Source: Physella acuta (Eukaryota; Mollusca; Gastropoda; Physidae). Taken from it: a DNA stretch of 64,000 nucleotides. The notes under the pieces were generated by a model. It ran no database searches. It was not told where the DNA came from and worked only from the letters and a program-made list of their open reading frames with translations. Location of the stretch: contig NW_026732753.1 of assembly GCF_028476545.1 (NCBI RefSeq), forward strand, positions 325,001-389,000, in the 5' to 3' direction. Shown here piece by piece: positions 11,721 to 25,700 of the stretch (within the stretch, counting starts at the first letter, position 1; each line of letters starts with the position of its first letter). The translations under genes and the position numbers were made by a program.

Positions 11721-14700
11721 GTGGTTCAGGTTGCAGAATGTAAGATGTTTGTGTTGTTGTACAGGTTGGGCGATGTAAGATGTTTGTGATGTAGGTTGGG
11801 GGATGTAAGATTAAGATGTTTTTGATACAGGTTGGGTATGTAAGATGTTTGTGATGTTGTTCAGGTTAAGGGATGTAAGATGTTTGTGATGTAGGTTGGG
11901 GGATGTAAGATTAAGATGTTTTTGATACAGGTTGGGTATGTAAGATGTTTGTGATGTAGGTTATGGGATGTAAGATGTTTGTGATGTTGTTCAGGTTAAG
12001 GGATGTAAGATGTTTGTGATACAGGTTGGGGATGTAAGATATTTGTAATGTAGGTTATGGGATGTAAGATGTTTCTGATGTAGGTTATGGGATGTAAGAT
12101 GTTTGTGATGTTGTACAGGTTGGGGGGATGTAAGATGTTTGTGATGTAGGTTGGGGGATGTAAGATGTTTGTGATGTTGTTCAGGTTGGGGGATGTTAGA
12201 TGTTTGTGGTGTCCAGGTTGGGGGGATGTAAGATGTTTGTGATGTAGGTTGGGGGATGTAAGATGTTTGTAATGAAAGATGTTTGTGATGTAGGTTGGGG
12301 ATGTAAGATGTTAGTGATGTAGGTATGGGATGTAAGATGTTTGTGATGTAGGTTGGGGGATGTAAGATGTTTGTGATGTAGGTTATGGGATGTAAGATGT
12401 TTGTAATGAAAGATGTTTGTGATGTAGGTTGGGGGTGTAAGATGTTTGTGATGTATTTTTGGGATGTAAGATGTTTGTGATGTAGGTTGGGGGATGTAAG
12501 ATGTTTGTAATGTAGGTTATGGGATGTAAGATGTTTGTGATGTAGGTTGGGGATGTAAGATATTTGTGATGTAGGTTGGGGGATGTAAGATGTTTGTTAT
12601 GTAGGTTGGGGATGTAAGATGTTTCTGATGTAGGTTGGGTGATGTAAGATGTTTGTGATGTTCAGATTGGGTGATGTAAGATGTTTCTGATGTTCAGATT
12701 GGGTGATGTAAGATGTTTCTGATGTAGGTTGGGTGATGTAAGATGTTTGTGATGTTCAGATTGGGTGATGTAAGATGTTTGTGATGTTCAGATTGGGTGA
12801 TGTAAGATGTTTGTGATGTAGGTTGGGGGATGTAAGATGTTTGTGATGTAGGTTGGGGGATATAAGATGTTTGTGATGTAGGTTGGAGGATGTAAGATGT
12901 TTGTGATGTAGGTTGGGGGATGTAAGATGTTTGTGATGTAGGTTGGGGATGTAAGATGTTTGTGATGTAGGTTGTGGGATGTAAGATGTTTGTGATGTAG
13001 GTTGGGGGATGTAAGATGTTTGTGATGTTGTTCAGGTTGGGGATGTAAGATGTTTGTGATGTTGTTCAGGTTGGGGGATGTAAGATGTGTGTGATGTAGG
13101 TTGGGGATGTAAGATGTTTGTGATGTAGGTTGGGGGATGTAAGATGTTTGTGATGTTGTTCAGGTTGGGGGATGTAAGATGTTTGTGATGTAGGTTGGGG
13201 GATGTAAGATGTTTGTGATGTTGTAAAGGTTGGGGATGTAAGATGTTTGTGATGTTGTAAAGGTTATGGGATGTAAGATGTTTGTGACAGGTTGGGGATG
13301 TAAGATGTTTGTGATGTTGAACAGGTTGGGGGATGTAAGATGTTTGTGGTGCAGGTTGGGGGATGTAAGATGTTTCTGATGTTGTTTCGCTAACAAATCG
13401 TGTCAATGTTTTTGATACAGGTTGGGTATGTAAGATGTTTGTGATGTTGTTCAGGTTAAGGGATGTAAGATGTTTGTGATACAGGTTGGGGGTGTAAGAT
13501 ATTTGTAATGTAGGTTATGGGATGTAAGATGTTTCTGGTGTAGGTTATGGGATGTAAGATGTTTGTGATGTTGTACAGGTTGGGGGGGATGTAAGATGTT
13601 TGTAATGTAGGTTGGGGGATGTAAGATGTTTGTGTTGTTGTACAGGTTGGGCGATGTAAGATGTTTGTGATGTTCAGATTGGGTGATGTAAGATGTTTGT
13701 GAAGTAGGTTGGGGGATGTAAGATGTTTGTGATGTAGGTTGGGCGATGTAAGATTAAGATGTTTTTGATACAGGTTGGGTATGTAAGATGTTTGTGATGT
13801 TGTTCAGGTTAAGGGATGTAAGATGTTTGTGATGTTGTTCAGGTTAAGGGATGTAAGATGTTTGTGATGTTGTTCAGGTTAAGGGATGTAAGATGTTTGT
13901 GATACAGGTTGGGGATGTAAGATATTTGTAATGTAGGTTATGGGATGTAAGATGTTTCTGATGTAGGTTATGGGATGTAAGATGTTTGTGATGTTGTACA
14001 GGTTGGGGGGATGTAAGATGTTTGTGATGTAGGTTATGGGATGTAAGATGTTTGTGATGTACGTTGGGGGATGTAAGATGTTTGTGATGTAGGTTGGGGA
14101 TGTAAGATGTTTGTGATGTTGTTCAGGTTGGGGATGTTAGATGTTTGTCATGTAGGTTGGGGATGTAAGCTGTTTTTTATGTAGGTTGTGGGATGTAAGA
14201 TGTTTGTGATGTTGTTCAGGTTGGGGGATGTAAGATGTTTGTGATGTAGGTTGGGGATGTAAGATGTTTGTGATGTTGTACAGGTTGGGGGATGTTAGAT
14301 GTTTGTGGTGTCCAGGTTGGGGGATGTAAGATGTTTGTGATGTAGGTTGGGGATGTAAGATGTTTGTGATGTAGGTTGTGGGATGTATGATGTTTGTGAT
14401 GTAGGTTTGGGATGTAAGATGTTTGTGATGTAGGTTTGGGATGTAAGATGTTTGTGATGTTGTTCAGGTTGGGGGATGTAAGATGTTTGTGATGTAGGTT
14501 TGGGATGTAAGATGTTTGTAATGAAAGATGTTTGTGATGTAGGTTGGGGATGTAAGATGTTAGTGATGTAGGTTTGGGATGTAAGATGTTTGTGATGTAG
14601 GTATGGGATGTAAGATGTTTGTGATGTAGGTTGGGGGATGTAAGATGTTTGTAATGAAAGATGTTTGTGATGTAGGTTGGGGATGTAAGATGTTAGTGAT

Positions 14701-15466
14701 GTAGGTTTGGGATGTAAGATGTTTGTAATGAAAGATGTTTGTGATGTAGGTTGGGGGATGTAAGATGTTTGTAATGAAAGATGTTTGTGATGTAGGTTGG
14801 GGATGTAAGATGTTAGTGATGTAGGTATGGGATGTAAGATGTTTGTGATGTAGGTTGGGGGATGTAAGATGTTTGTAATGAAAGATGTTTGTGATGTAGG
14901 TTGGGGATGTAAGATGTTTGTGATGTATTTTTGGGATGTAAGATGTTTGTGATGTAGCTTGGGGGATGTAAGATGTTTGTAATGTAGGTTATGGGATGTA
15001 AGATGTTTGTGATGTAGGTTGGGGATGTAAGATATTTGTGATGTAGGTTGGGGGATGTAAGATGTTTGTGATGTAGGTTGGGGATGTAAGATGTTTCTGA
15101 TGTAGGTTGGGTGATGTAAGATGTTTGTGATGTTGTTCAGGTTGGGGATGTAAGATGTTTGTGATGTTGTTCAGGTTGAGGGATGTAAGATGTTTGTGAT
15201 GTAGGTTGGGGGATGTAAGATGTTTGTGATGTAGGTTGTGGGATGTATGATGTTTGTGATGTAGGTTGGGGATGTAAGATGTTTGTGATGTTGTAAAGGT
15301 TGGGGATGTAAGATGTTTGTGATGTTGTAAAGGTTATGGGATGTAAGATGGTTGTGACAGGTTGGGGATGTAAGATGTTTGTGATGTTGAACAGGTTGGG
15401 GGATGTAAGATGTTTGTGATGCAGGTTGGGGGATGTAAGATGTTTCTGATGTTGTTTCGCTAACAA
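11720..15466. repeat. 3.7-kb minisatellite, ~30-bp unit, with higher-order duplication
   Basis: Units of the form gatgtaagatgtttgtgatg plus taggttggggg, with tacagg or ttcagg variants, about 125 copies. The non-repeat phrase gttgtttcgctaacaaatcg occurs inside the array at about 13382 and again at its right edge at about 15452. A roughly 2.1-kb block, including single-copy flank, was therefore duplicated as a unit. Minus-strand frames with a repeated HLTSPNL-type peptide are artefacts. Confidence 0.95.
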
Positions 15467-16775
15467 ATCGTGTCAATGGCCACGCTCTAACGTTGATGTC
15501 GTTAGCCCTCCGGTCCATTAATCCCCGAGAAAAATGCGATGACAAACAGCAGGCAATGCTGGACAAACATACGCCACCGACGACAAAGGGAACAGTTCGA
15601 AAGCCAAGTTTTGTCCAGCTCCCGTTCAAACAGCTGTAAAGCGGAGCTGTGCGGAGGTGAAAGGGGAGGGACACGGCGTTGAAGATTTGGTTGTATGGCT
15701 CGCCCGTTTGTACCGCGCCGCTCTACAGTACAAGTTTCAAACAAATAACTAATTTGCCACGTGAAAAATGGCGGCCCTTACACAACGACTTGGTCGATTG
15801 TTGGGCCAATAATTGTGACGCAGCTACCCGCTACTTATTGGCAAGCTGCAGTAGACGATGTCAAATCATCCGCTGTGGAATGTGTGTGAATTCTTCAGCG
15901 CCATTCGCATGCGACAACTCTCCCAAAGGACTCGTATTTTCTGTATTTTTGTTTTTATTATTTTTTGTTTGAAGCTAAGCAGCACCGGAGGAATACAGTC
16001 TAGTGCCCACCGGACAACGCTTAGGGCTGCTGTTCTTGCATTTCAAACTGGTGTTTAAAGCGCGGCCTAGTTTCGGCGCGGCCATACAAACACATGTAGG
16101 TGTTTGACTTGCTGTGTGTACATTCCACAATATCCGACCGACGCGACGAACCTTACATACTTAGTGGAGCGTGGAGCGCCACACTGGTGCGACAGGCTAT
16201 CTACACATTCAAGGAAAGAAAATTGCGTTTGGCCATTCCTGAAACTTCCTAGCAGTAGAAGTAACCAAACGTCTGCTCTTTAGGTTGTTTAAAAATATCG
16301 AGTTTTTGCGATAGACCGATTAAACGAAACAATTTATGTCTAATAATTTGTGTAAAAGAATAAAAAGTTTTTTGTGATAAGTATTTAGCGTTATTTAGTG
16401 TTAATTATAAGATTATACGATGATATTTCTGGCGATTATTGAAACGTCCAGCGAGCCGAGGAATATCTACAAACTACATCAGCGGCAGGACGTAAGGGAT
16501 CAGTGGCCTGGATTAACCTGTGTTTTCTCTGGCTTTCGTAGCTGTAGCTGTGACCTGCTTTGGCTGTGATTCGCTGTAGCTGTGACCCGCTGTAGCTGTG
16601 ACCCGCTGTGGATTTACCCTGTTTTAGCTGTACCCTGCTGTAGCTGTGGCCTGCTGTAGCTGTGACCCGCTGTAGCTGTGGCCGACTGTAGCTGTGATCC
16701 GCCGTGGATGTACCCCGCTGTAGCTGTGGCCCGCTGTAGCTGTAGCGGTTGAAGACAAAGATCAGCTGGAGCAAG
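15467..16775 (+). promoter_or_regulatory. CpG-richer upstream region of the transmembrane PDZ gene
   Basis: Single-copy sequence, visibly richer in CG dinucleotides than its surroundings, directly upstream of the PDZ-gene start codon. It contains a YY1-like site, aaaaatggcggccc (about 15765-15778), directly after a cacgtg E-box. The last ~210 bases before the ATG form an 18-bp repeat. Likely promoter and 5' UTR; transcription start not determined. Confidence 0.5.
16537..16748. repeat. 18-bp minisatellite in the presumed 5' UTR
   Basis: About 11 copies of gctgtagctgtgacccgc and variants, ending 27 bp before the start codon at 16776. If transcribed, it would put a long structured GC-rich repeat into the leader of the PDZ-protein mRNA. 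Confidence 0.9.
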
Positions 16776-19700
16776 ATGGCCGCAGCCGTCGCCCTCACGT
16801 TGGCCACCCTCGCCTGTTGCTTGGCCACAGTTCGAGGTCAGTGTGACCCGAGTCACACAGTGGTGGCCGTGGCCAGCGTCTTCTCCACACTGGGCGTAGT
16901 GCTCATCGTGCTGGCCGCAGCTTGTTGCTTCGTCAGGAGACGGAAGGCTGGTAGGTCAACTTACAACCCATCCATACACTCACACCTCCACCCATCCACA
17001 CAATCACACCTCCACCCATCCACCCATCCATACACTCACACCTCCACCAATCCAACCATCCATACACTCACACCTCCACGCATCAACACAATCACACCTC
17101 CACCCATCTATACACTCACACCTCCACCTATCCACACAATCACACCTCCACCTATCCACACAATCACACCTCCATCCATCCAGTCACACTTCCACACATC
17201 CATCCAATCACACCTCCACCCATCCATCCACCCATCCATCAACCCATCCACTCACACCTCCACCAATCCATCCACCCACACATCCATCCAATCACACCTC
17301 CACCCATCCATCCACCCACCAATCCACTCACACCTCCACCCATCCATCCACCCACCCATCCAATCACACCTCCACACATCCATCCAATCACACCTCCACA
17401 CACCCATCCAATCACACCTCCACCCATCCATCACTAATTTACACCCGTTAACATGGGTTGTCACTTTACTATTGACCATCCCCGTAAAGACGTGTAAACT
17501 ATGTAATAAAACTCATTATCAGTAATTGTTATGTCACATCTGTAAAATATCCACCGTCACATCTGTAAAACATCCACCGTCACATCTGTAAAACATCCAC
17601 CGTCACATTTGTAAAACATCCACCGTAACATCTGTAAAACATCCACCGTCACATCCACCATAACATATCTAAGAGACAGCGTCACATATGTAATGTAAAA
17701 CATCCATCATCACATCTATAAATATGCACATTTACAGCTGTAAACAGCCACCTTACACACAACCGTAAACAGCCACCTTTACATATGTAAAACATCCATC
17801 TTTACATACACCGGCGCCTAGATATCTGAAGCGTATCGGCGAGAATTGGGTCACCACTGGGGAGAGTTGGAGGGTGATACAGAACAGATGGGTCACCACT
17901 AGGGAGAGTTGGAGGGTGATACAGGACAGATGGGTCACCACTGGGGAGAGTTGGATGGTGATACAGGACAGATGGGTCACCACTGGGGAGAGTTGGATGG
18001 TGATACAGGGCAGATGGGTCACCACTGGGGAGAGTTGGAGGGTGATACAGGACAGATGGGTCACCACTAGGGATAGTTGGAGGGTGATACATAACAGATG
18101 GGTCACCAGATGGGTCACCACTTGGTAGAGTTGGAGGGTGATACAGAACAGATGGGTCACCACTAGGGAGAGTTGGAGGGTGATACAGGACAGATGGGTC
18201 ACCATTGGGGAGAGTTGGAGGGTGATAGAGGACAGATGGGTCACCACTAGGGATAGTTGGAGGGTGATACATAACAGATGGGTCACCAGATGGGTCACCA
18301 CTTGGTAGAGTTGGAGGGTGATACAGGACAGATGGGTCACCTCTGGGGAGAGTTGGAGGGTGATACAGAACAGATGGGTCACCAGATGGGTCACCACTAG
18401 GGAGAGTTGGAGGGTGATACAGGACAGATGGGTCACCACTGGGGAGAGTTGGAGGGTGATACAGGACAGATGGGTCACCTCTGGGGAGAGTTGGAGGGTG
18501 ATACAGAACAGATGGGTCACCAGATGGGTCACCACTAGGGAGAGTTGGAGGGTGATACAGGACAGATGGGTCACCACTAGGGACAATGACAGTGTGACAC
18601 AAGATAGATGGGTTACCATAGGGAGGGTGTGATGAAGTGTTCAGAATACTCCATTTATATAGCCCGTGTATTGTGTACATAGAGCGAGATGATGTGTACA
18701 ATACTCGCAACATATCAATAACCCATAAATTTGTCAAGTATTTCATTGATTGGGGCTAATTATATGTCAGAAAAATATGTTGTTGAAAGCAGGTATTATT
18801 CAGGACAAAAATAATTTTGTTTTTTTCAAACCTACCGTTTTGATGTTTGTAGGCCTAGTTGTGTTAATTCACCAGCATAAGTTGGACAGCAAGAATGTAA
18901 AATAGCATGCTTGTGCCAGTGTGTGTGTGTGTGTGTGTAATGTAGTGTGTGCAGGGTTGTGTTTAGTGAATTGTGTGTGCAGTGTAGTGTGTAGAATAGT
19001 GTGTGTACCAGCTAACAAAAGAAATCTTGACGACCAAACATCTGCCTGACGTGACCTGGAGGTAATCAACACCAACGTGAACATTTCCGTCAACATATCT
19101 ATGTCCTAAATGTCAACATATCTATGTCCTAAATGTCAACATATCTATGTCCTAAATGTCAACATATCTATGTCCTAAATGTCAACATATCTATGTCCTA
19201 AATGTCAACTTATCTATGTCCTAAATGTCAACATATCTATGTCCTAAATGTCAACATATCTATGTCCTAAATGTCAACATATCTATGTCCTAAATGTCAA
19301 CATACGATTTGTGACAATGTTCTACTGCGTCCTGAATGCTCTACGAGGGGATGTCTGTCCTGACTTATGTAACATAATGTTCTACTTGGGAGGTATGTCC
19401 TGAATGTTCTACTTGGGAGGTATGTCCTGAATGTTCTACGGGGGATGTGTGTCCTGAATGTTCTACGAGGAAGGTGTGTCCTGAATGTTCTACTTGGGAG
19501 GTGTGTCCTGAATGTTCTACGGGGGAGGTATGTCCTGAATGTTCTATTGGGGAGGTGTGTCCTGAATGTTCTATTGGGGAGGTGTGTCCTGAATGTTCTA
19601 CGGGGGAGGTGTGTCCTGAGTGTTCTACTTGGGAGGTGTGTCCTGAGTGTTCTACTTGGGAGGTGTGTCCTGAGTGTTCTACTTGGGAGGTGTGTCCTGA

Positions 19701-22700
19701 GTGTTCTACTTGGGAGGTGTGTCCTGAGTGTTCTACTTGGGAGGTGTGTCCTGAGTGTTCTACTTGGGAGGTGTGTCCTGAGTGTTCTACTTGGGAGGTG
19801 TGTCTTGAATGTTCTACTTGGGAGGTGTGTTCTGAATGTTCTACGGGGGAGGTGTGTCCTGAGTGTTCTACTTGGGAGGTGTGTCCTGAGTGTTCTACTT
19901 GGGAGGTGTGTCTTGAATGTTCTACGGGGGAGGTGTGTCCTGAGTGTTCTACTTGGGAGGTGTGTCCTGAATGTTCTACTTGGGAGGTGTGTCCTGAGTG
20001 TTCTACTTGGGAGGTGTGTCTTGAATAATCTATTGGGGAGGTGTGTCCTGAATGTTCTACTTGGGAGGTGTGTTCTGAATGTTATATTGGGGAGGTGTGT
20101 CCTGAATGTTCTTTGTGGGAGGTGTGTCCTGAATGTTCTTTGTGGGAGGTGTGTCCTGAATGTTCTTTGTGGGAGGTGTGTCCTGAATGTTCTACGTGGG
20201 AGATGTGTCCTGAATGTTCTTTGTGGGAGGTGTGTCCTGAATGTTCTTTGTGGGAGGTGTGTCCTGAATGTTCTACGTGGGAGATGTGTCCTGAATGTTC
20301 TTTGTGGGAGGTGTGTCCTGAATGTTCTTTGTGGGAGGTGTGTCCTGAATGTTCTTTGTGGGAGGTGTGTCCTGAATGTTCTAGGTGGGAGGTGTGTCCT
20401 GAATGTTCTACGTGGGAGATGTGTCCTGAATGTTCTTTGTGGGAGGTGTGTCCTGAATGTTCTTTGTGGGAGGTGTGTCCTGAATGTTCTACGTGGGAGA
20501 TGTGTCCTGAATGTTCTTTGTGGGAGGTGTGTCCTGAATGTTCTACGGGGGAGGTGTGTCCTGAATGTTATACGTGGGAGATGTGTCCTGAATGTTCTTT
20601 GTGGGAGGTATGTCGTGAATGTTATACGTGTGAATGGTTAACGAATGTGTTACAGCTTTCATTTTTACATTTAGATTGGTGAAAAGAATATTGGGTGATG
20701 AGGCAGGTTGGGGGAGTGGGGTGTGTCACTCGCTTGGAAGCATGGCGTCAAATATCTAGAATACCAAGACTGCGCATTAAGAATTCTGCGCACAGAAAAT
20801 CAGCCTTAAATAAGATTCAATTTGTTGACAAGGGGTACCCCAACAAAAAATTAAAATGTTCCAGTTTTGTTTTATCGTTGCTTCTACAAAACAAAATGGC
20901 ACCTCCCAAACAAAAATTTCAAGCAAACAAAACACAAAAACACAATACAAAGCACAACAAATGTCACAAAACAACACTTTAATGAAAACGCTGTGCAGAA
21001 GTGAAATGTAGTTAAAATTTCTTAATGCTACTGCCAGCTGTCGGCGATATTACATTTAAAAAAACATGGGGGAAATATAATCAATGTTGTAGATTCTAGT
21101 AACTTACACCAATCATCGCCCTACAAATGACGTCAATAAAACTGAATCAAGGCTACACATACTAGTCATTGAGTTAATAATTTTAACATTATTTTAAAAT
21201 ATGTGACGATGATAACAAAACAACTGTGTACAAAATAGAAAGATGACAGATGTAAGGAACAAAACACAATGACGTCATTGTACAGAAATAATATTACAAA
21301 CACCATTAGCAATAGCTTATTTTTTAACCCACAAATTGACCGCCCGATTGATATGTGTAACATTGAAAGTGTAAAGCTACCATATCAGAGCATAGACAAC
21401 AACAAGCACTACAGAAATAGACAACAACATCCTAACTCACAAGCACCACAGAAATAGACAACAACATCCTAACTCACAAGCACTACAGAAATAGACAACA
21501 ACATCCTAACTCACAAGCACCACAGAAATAGACAACAACATCCTAACTCACAAGCACTACAGAAATAGACAACAACATCCTAACTCACAAGCACTACAGA
21601 AATAGACAACACAAGCACTACAGAAATAGACAACACAAGCACTACAGAAATAGACAACAACATCCTCACTCACAAGTACCACAGAAATAGACAACAACAT
21701 CCTATCTGACAAGCACCACAGAAATAGAGGCTAATCTATATATAGAATTATCTTCATGGGGACCATGCGATACACCACGTAAACGCACGCCTTACTCCCC
21801 CGCTCTCTAGGCATATAGACATATAGCTACCACCCCACCATTCTGGTGAGCTAAGGTTCACCCCGAATGTTTACAATCGTAGAGCCGGGTCGGCTGTTAG
21901 GGGCAAATAATTTAGCTTTTAAACGATTTGGAATTAAGGGGGGGGGGGGTAAGAAATTCTACTTAATGTTTTCATTGTCGTCCGTAAACTGTCGTCCGTA
22001 AACTGTCGTCACGGACGGCTGCTTTCTCGGTGGCGGGGGGGGGGGGGGGGGGATGGATGGATAGATAGGTGGGTGGTGTCGAATTCACTTACTATGAAAT
22101 ACTGAAAAGAAGAAAATAAAACAGCTAAATAGCGGGGTATAATACGCCGCTGGTCAGCTCGTATTATATAATATTCTAAATGCGATCAACTTTTTTAGAT
22201 TTACAACACGCACACTCAACGGTTGAAAAATGTGTAAAAGTAAACGCTTTATTGAAACAAAACAAAGTGTTACGGTGAGAAGTGGTCTGAAATGATCTAA
22301 AAAGATCAGAAATGATCTGAAGTAATGTCTGTATTGTTGACTGGTGAAATCTCTGGTTTCAGCCAAAAAGTTGGAGTTTGGCGAGAATCGACGAGACGAG
22401 GGATATGTCAACAGCGCCTTCACACAGGACAACTTGCTGCGTGCTGAGGAAGGTAGGGGGCAGTGTCATTTCACATGTCAGTGTCATTTCACATGTCATT
22501 ATGCAAGTATTTTTAAAAAATCCCAGCATCAATGTCAATTGGCTTATGTTAGATCACTGGAACACTGTCCACATCTATATCATTGGCTTATATTAGATCA
22601 ATGAATTCAATGGAACACTGTCCACATCAGTATCATTGGCTTATATTAGATCAATGAATTCAATGGAACACTGTCCACATCTATATCATTGGCTTATATT

Positions 22701-25700
22701 AGATCAATGAATTCAATGGAACACTGTCCACATCAGTATCATTGGCTTATATTAGATCAATGAATTCAATGGAACACTGTCCACATCAGTATCATTGGCT
22801 TATATTAGATCAATGAATTCAATGGAACACTGTCCACATCTATATCATTGGCTTATATTAGATCAATGAATTCAATGGAACACTGTCCACATCAATATCA
22901 TTGGCTTATATTAGATCAATGAATTCAATGGAACACTGTCCACATCAGTATCATTGGCTTATATTAGATCAATGAATTCGATGGAACACTGTCCACATCA
23001 ATATCATTGGCTTATATTAGATCAATGAATTCAATGGAACACTGTCCACATCTATATCATTGGCTTATATTAGATCAATGAATTCATTGGAACACTGTCC
23101 ACATCAATATCATTGGCTTATATTAGATCAATGAATTCAATGGAACACTGTCCACATCTATATCATTGGCTTATATTAGATCAATGAATTCATTGGAACA
23201 CTGTCCACATCTACCGGATACCTGTCAACAAACGACACATACCTCAAGTGCTGTTAAATTCACATTCAAATATTCTTCTACTCCCATCTTTGTACTTCAT
23301 ATGCCCTTATGTTTACATCATATGCCCTTATGTTTACATCATATGCCCTTATGTTTACATCATACGCCCTTATGTTTTCACTCTATTTAAACCGCCCAGC
23401 TTAGTGATGTAGCTTATGACGCAACTTGTGACGTAACTTGTGTCTATTTTGTCTGCAGGCGTGTCACCTCCCAAGTCCCAAAGATCCCCAGAGCTGAAAG
23501 GGATGGTGAGTACAGTCAACTCTCTCAGTCAACTCTCTCAGTCAACTATATCAGGGATCTCCAAACTTTTCAGTCCGAGGGCCGCATTAACTATCGAATT
23601 TCAGTTCGGGGGCCAGTTTCTTCCAGGCATGTCTTTGATTTTTCTGGGCAAAGTTCCTCAGCCATCACCAACAAACGTTTTTTTCCGTGGACAAAAAAAT
23701 CTCTAAGGGCCGGATGAGACCCCTGAACTATATCAACACTCTCATTCAATGCTCCCAGCCAACTCTCTAAACCTTGTGGTAAATTCAACTCTTTGAACCT
23801 TGTAAGAAAGTCATCTATGAGATCCAACTGCTGTAAGGAGATCTCGTTATAAGACGTCACTTACCGAAGGAGATGGTCTATGACAAGTCACCGATATGGG
23901 AGGGGGGGGGGGCGATGAAGATGTATGACGAGGCATACATTTCGTGTTTAATAAACATAATGCTGTCGACAACATATGGTAATGACAAATGCCCAGTGAC
24001 AATTTTTTAATCTTGTGTATGGGGCCCCTATTGAAATTTCCCGGGCCTTTTGGACACAGCCAGCCTACCCTTGGCGAAAGTTGAGGGGGGGGGGGGTGAG
24101 ATCGAGGTCAATTTGGACAAACTTTCAAAGAAGTAACAAACCAATCTTTTAAAAGCAAGACGTAGGGCCTAAAGTGTTCCTATGCTAATAAATCAACTGA
24201 TACGCCCACCCCCTACTCCCACCCCACACCTTTAGAAGATGAGCAAAAGTTGCGAGCACGTGATGTATAGACATGCCGTTGGTTAAATAAAGTTGTTGAG
24301 GGCATACACAAAAGTTGGTGTGGATCAGGTGAAATCAGAATCAATAATTGGGTCAACTATTGATAGGCAACAGCTTGTCTCCGTTTTATGACTTGGTAAT
24401 CTTAAGTCAACAAGTCTGGTGGAGTGTGGTGTGGTGTGGTTGGGTGGGGTGTGTCAAACTTTCGGGGTTTAAGGCTGGTGGTACCCAGTGTAAGCTAACT
24501 GATGTAATCTACACCAGGTGGAGTTAAACTTTGGTGTAAGCTACACCAATGTAAGCTAACTGTATGCGGCATTCATATTTTCATAAAATCGGGTCAGTCT
24601 GTGTTTCCGGTCAGTTTGTATTTCCGGTCAGTCTGTGATTCCGGTCAGTCTGTGATTCCGATCAGCCTGCTCAGGTTACTTCGTCATTGAGTCACCAATA
24701 TGTCTGAAACATGTGCTCTAGTCACCACCTGCATGGTCCTGGTGGTAGTCACCACCTGCATGGTCCTGGTGGTAGTCACCACCTGCATGGTCCTGGTGGT
24801 AGTCACCACCTGCATGGTCCTGGTGGTAGTCACCACCTGCATGGTCCTATTGGTAGTCACCACCTGCATGGTCCTGGTGGTAGTCACCACCTGCATGGTC
24901 CTGGTGGTAGTCACCACCTGCATGGTCCTGGTGGTAGTCACCACCTGCATGGTCCTGGTGGTAGTCACCACCTGCATGCTCCTATTGGTAGTCACCACCT
25001 GCATGGTCCTGGTGGTAGTCACCACCTGCATGGTCCTGGTGGTAGTCACCACCTGCAGCGAACTGTTGGTAGTCAGCCATTCTCTAGAGCTTGCCTGACA
25101 ATCCGCACCTTACCCCCCCCCCCCCCCCTCCCATGACGCACCTGTGCTATCATTACTTGAGCCGCTACCACCTCACGCTCCGGTCTAAAGAATGTAGAAA
25201 TGTCCAGGACGGTCTAGTAATGATCTATACAATCAAAGACAACGTACGCAACATTTAAAAATAGATTACGAGCTGGAAGACTATATATCTATCTATATAT
25301 ATAATTCTCTTCTGGGAGCCGTTAGAAAACAAGCTGCAAGCGCCTCCTTGCAGTCCCCTCTCTTTCTCTCTATCCCTATCACTACCACCCCCACCCCACC
25401 CCCCACATTGTCTGGTGAGCTGTGGTCACGCTAAATGTTTACAAAGCTAAATGTTTACAAATCGTAGAGCCGTAGAGCCGGGTTTCTATTAGGGGCAGAT
25501 AATTTAGTTCGATTTTAAACTTACAGGAGGTAACTAAGAAATAACTAAGAGGAGGCTGCTTTCACGGGTGGGGGGGGGGGGTGTAGGGTCGGGGTTAGGG
25601 GAAAGGGGGGGGGGGCTAGTGTTTTAAAGCAAATATTTTCAGTGGCAGCATTGGTACTGTTGAATTCACAAATTATGAAGTACTGAAAAATAGAAAATAA

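Noticed and set aside
13032-15674. Minus-strand His/Thr/Pro repeat proteins
   Set aside because: Shadow of the ~30-bp minisatellite with frame changes at each length variant.
17753-18746. Pro/Asp/Tyr-rich minus frames of 288-314 codons
   Set aside because: 42-bp minisatellite in intron 1; both strands open because the unit is a multiple of three and stop-free.
19445-20641. 398-codon frame with Cys-rich nonapeptide repeats
   Set aside because: A 27-bp stop-free minisatellite inside an intron; alternative frames are equally open and there is no start, splice or signal context.
23591-23860. 89-codon minus frame with protein-like composition
   Set aside because: Half of it lies inside the hAT MITE and it crosses the target-site duplication, so it cannot be an old conserved exon.
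24700-25098. Possible CRISPR-like or antifreeze-like regular array
   Set aside because: Units are contiguous with no unique spacers, and this is an animal genome; it is a plain 27-bp minisatellite.
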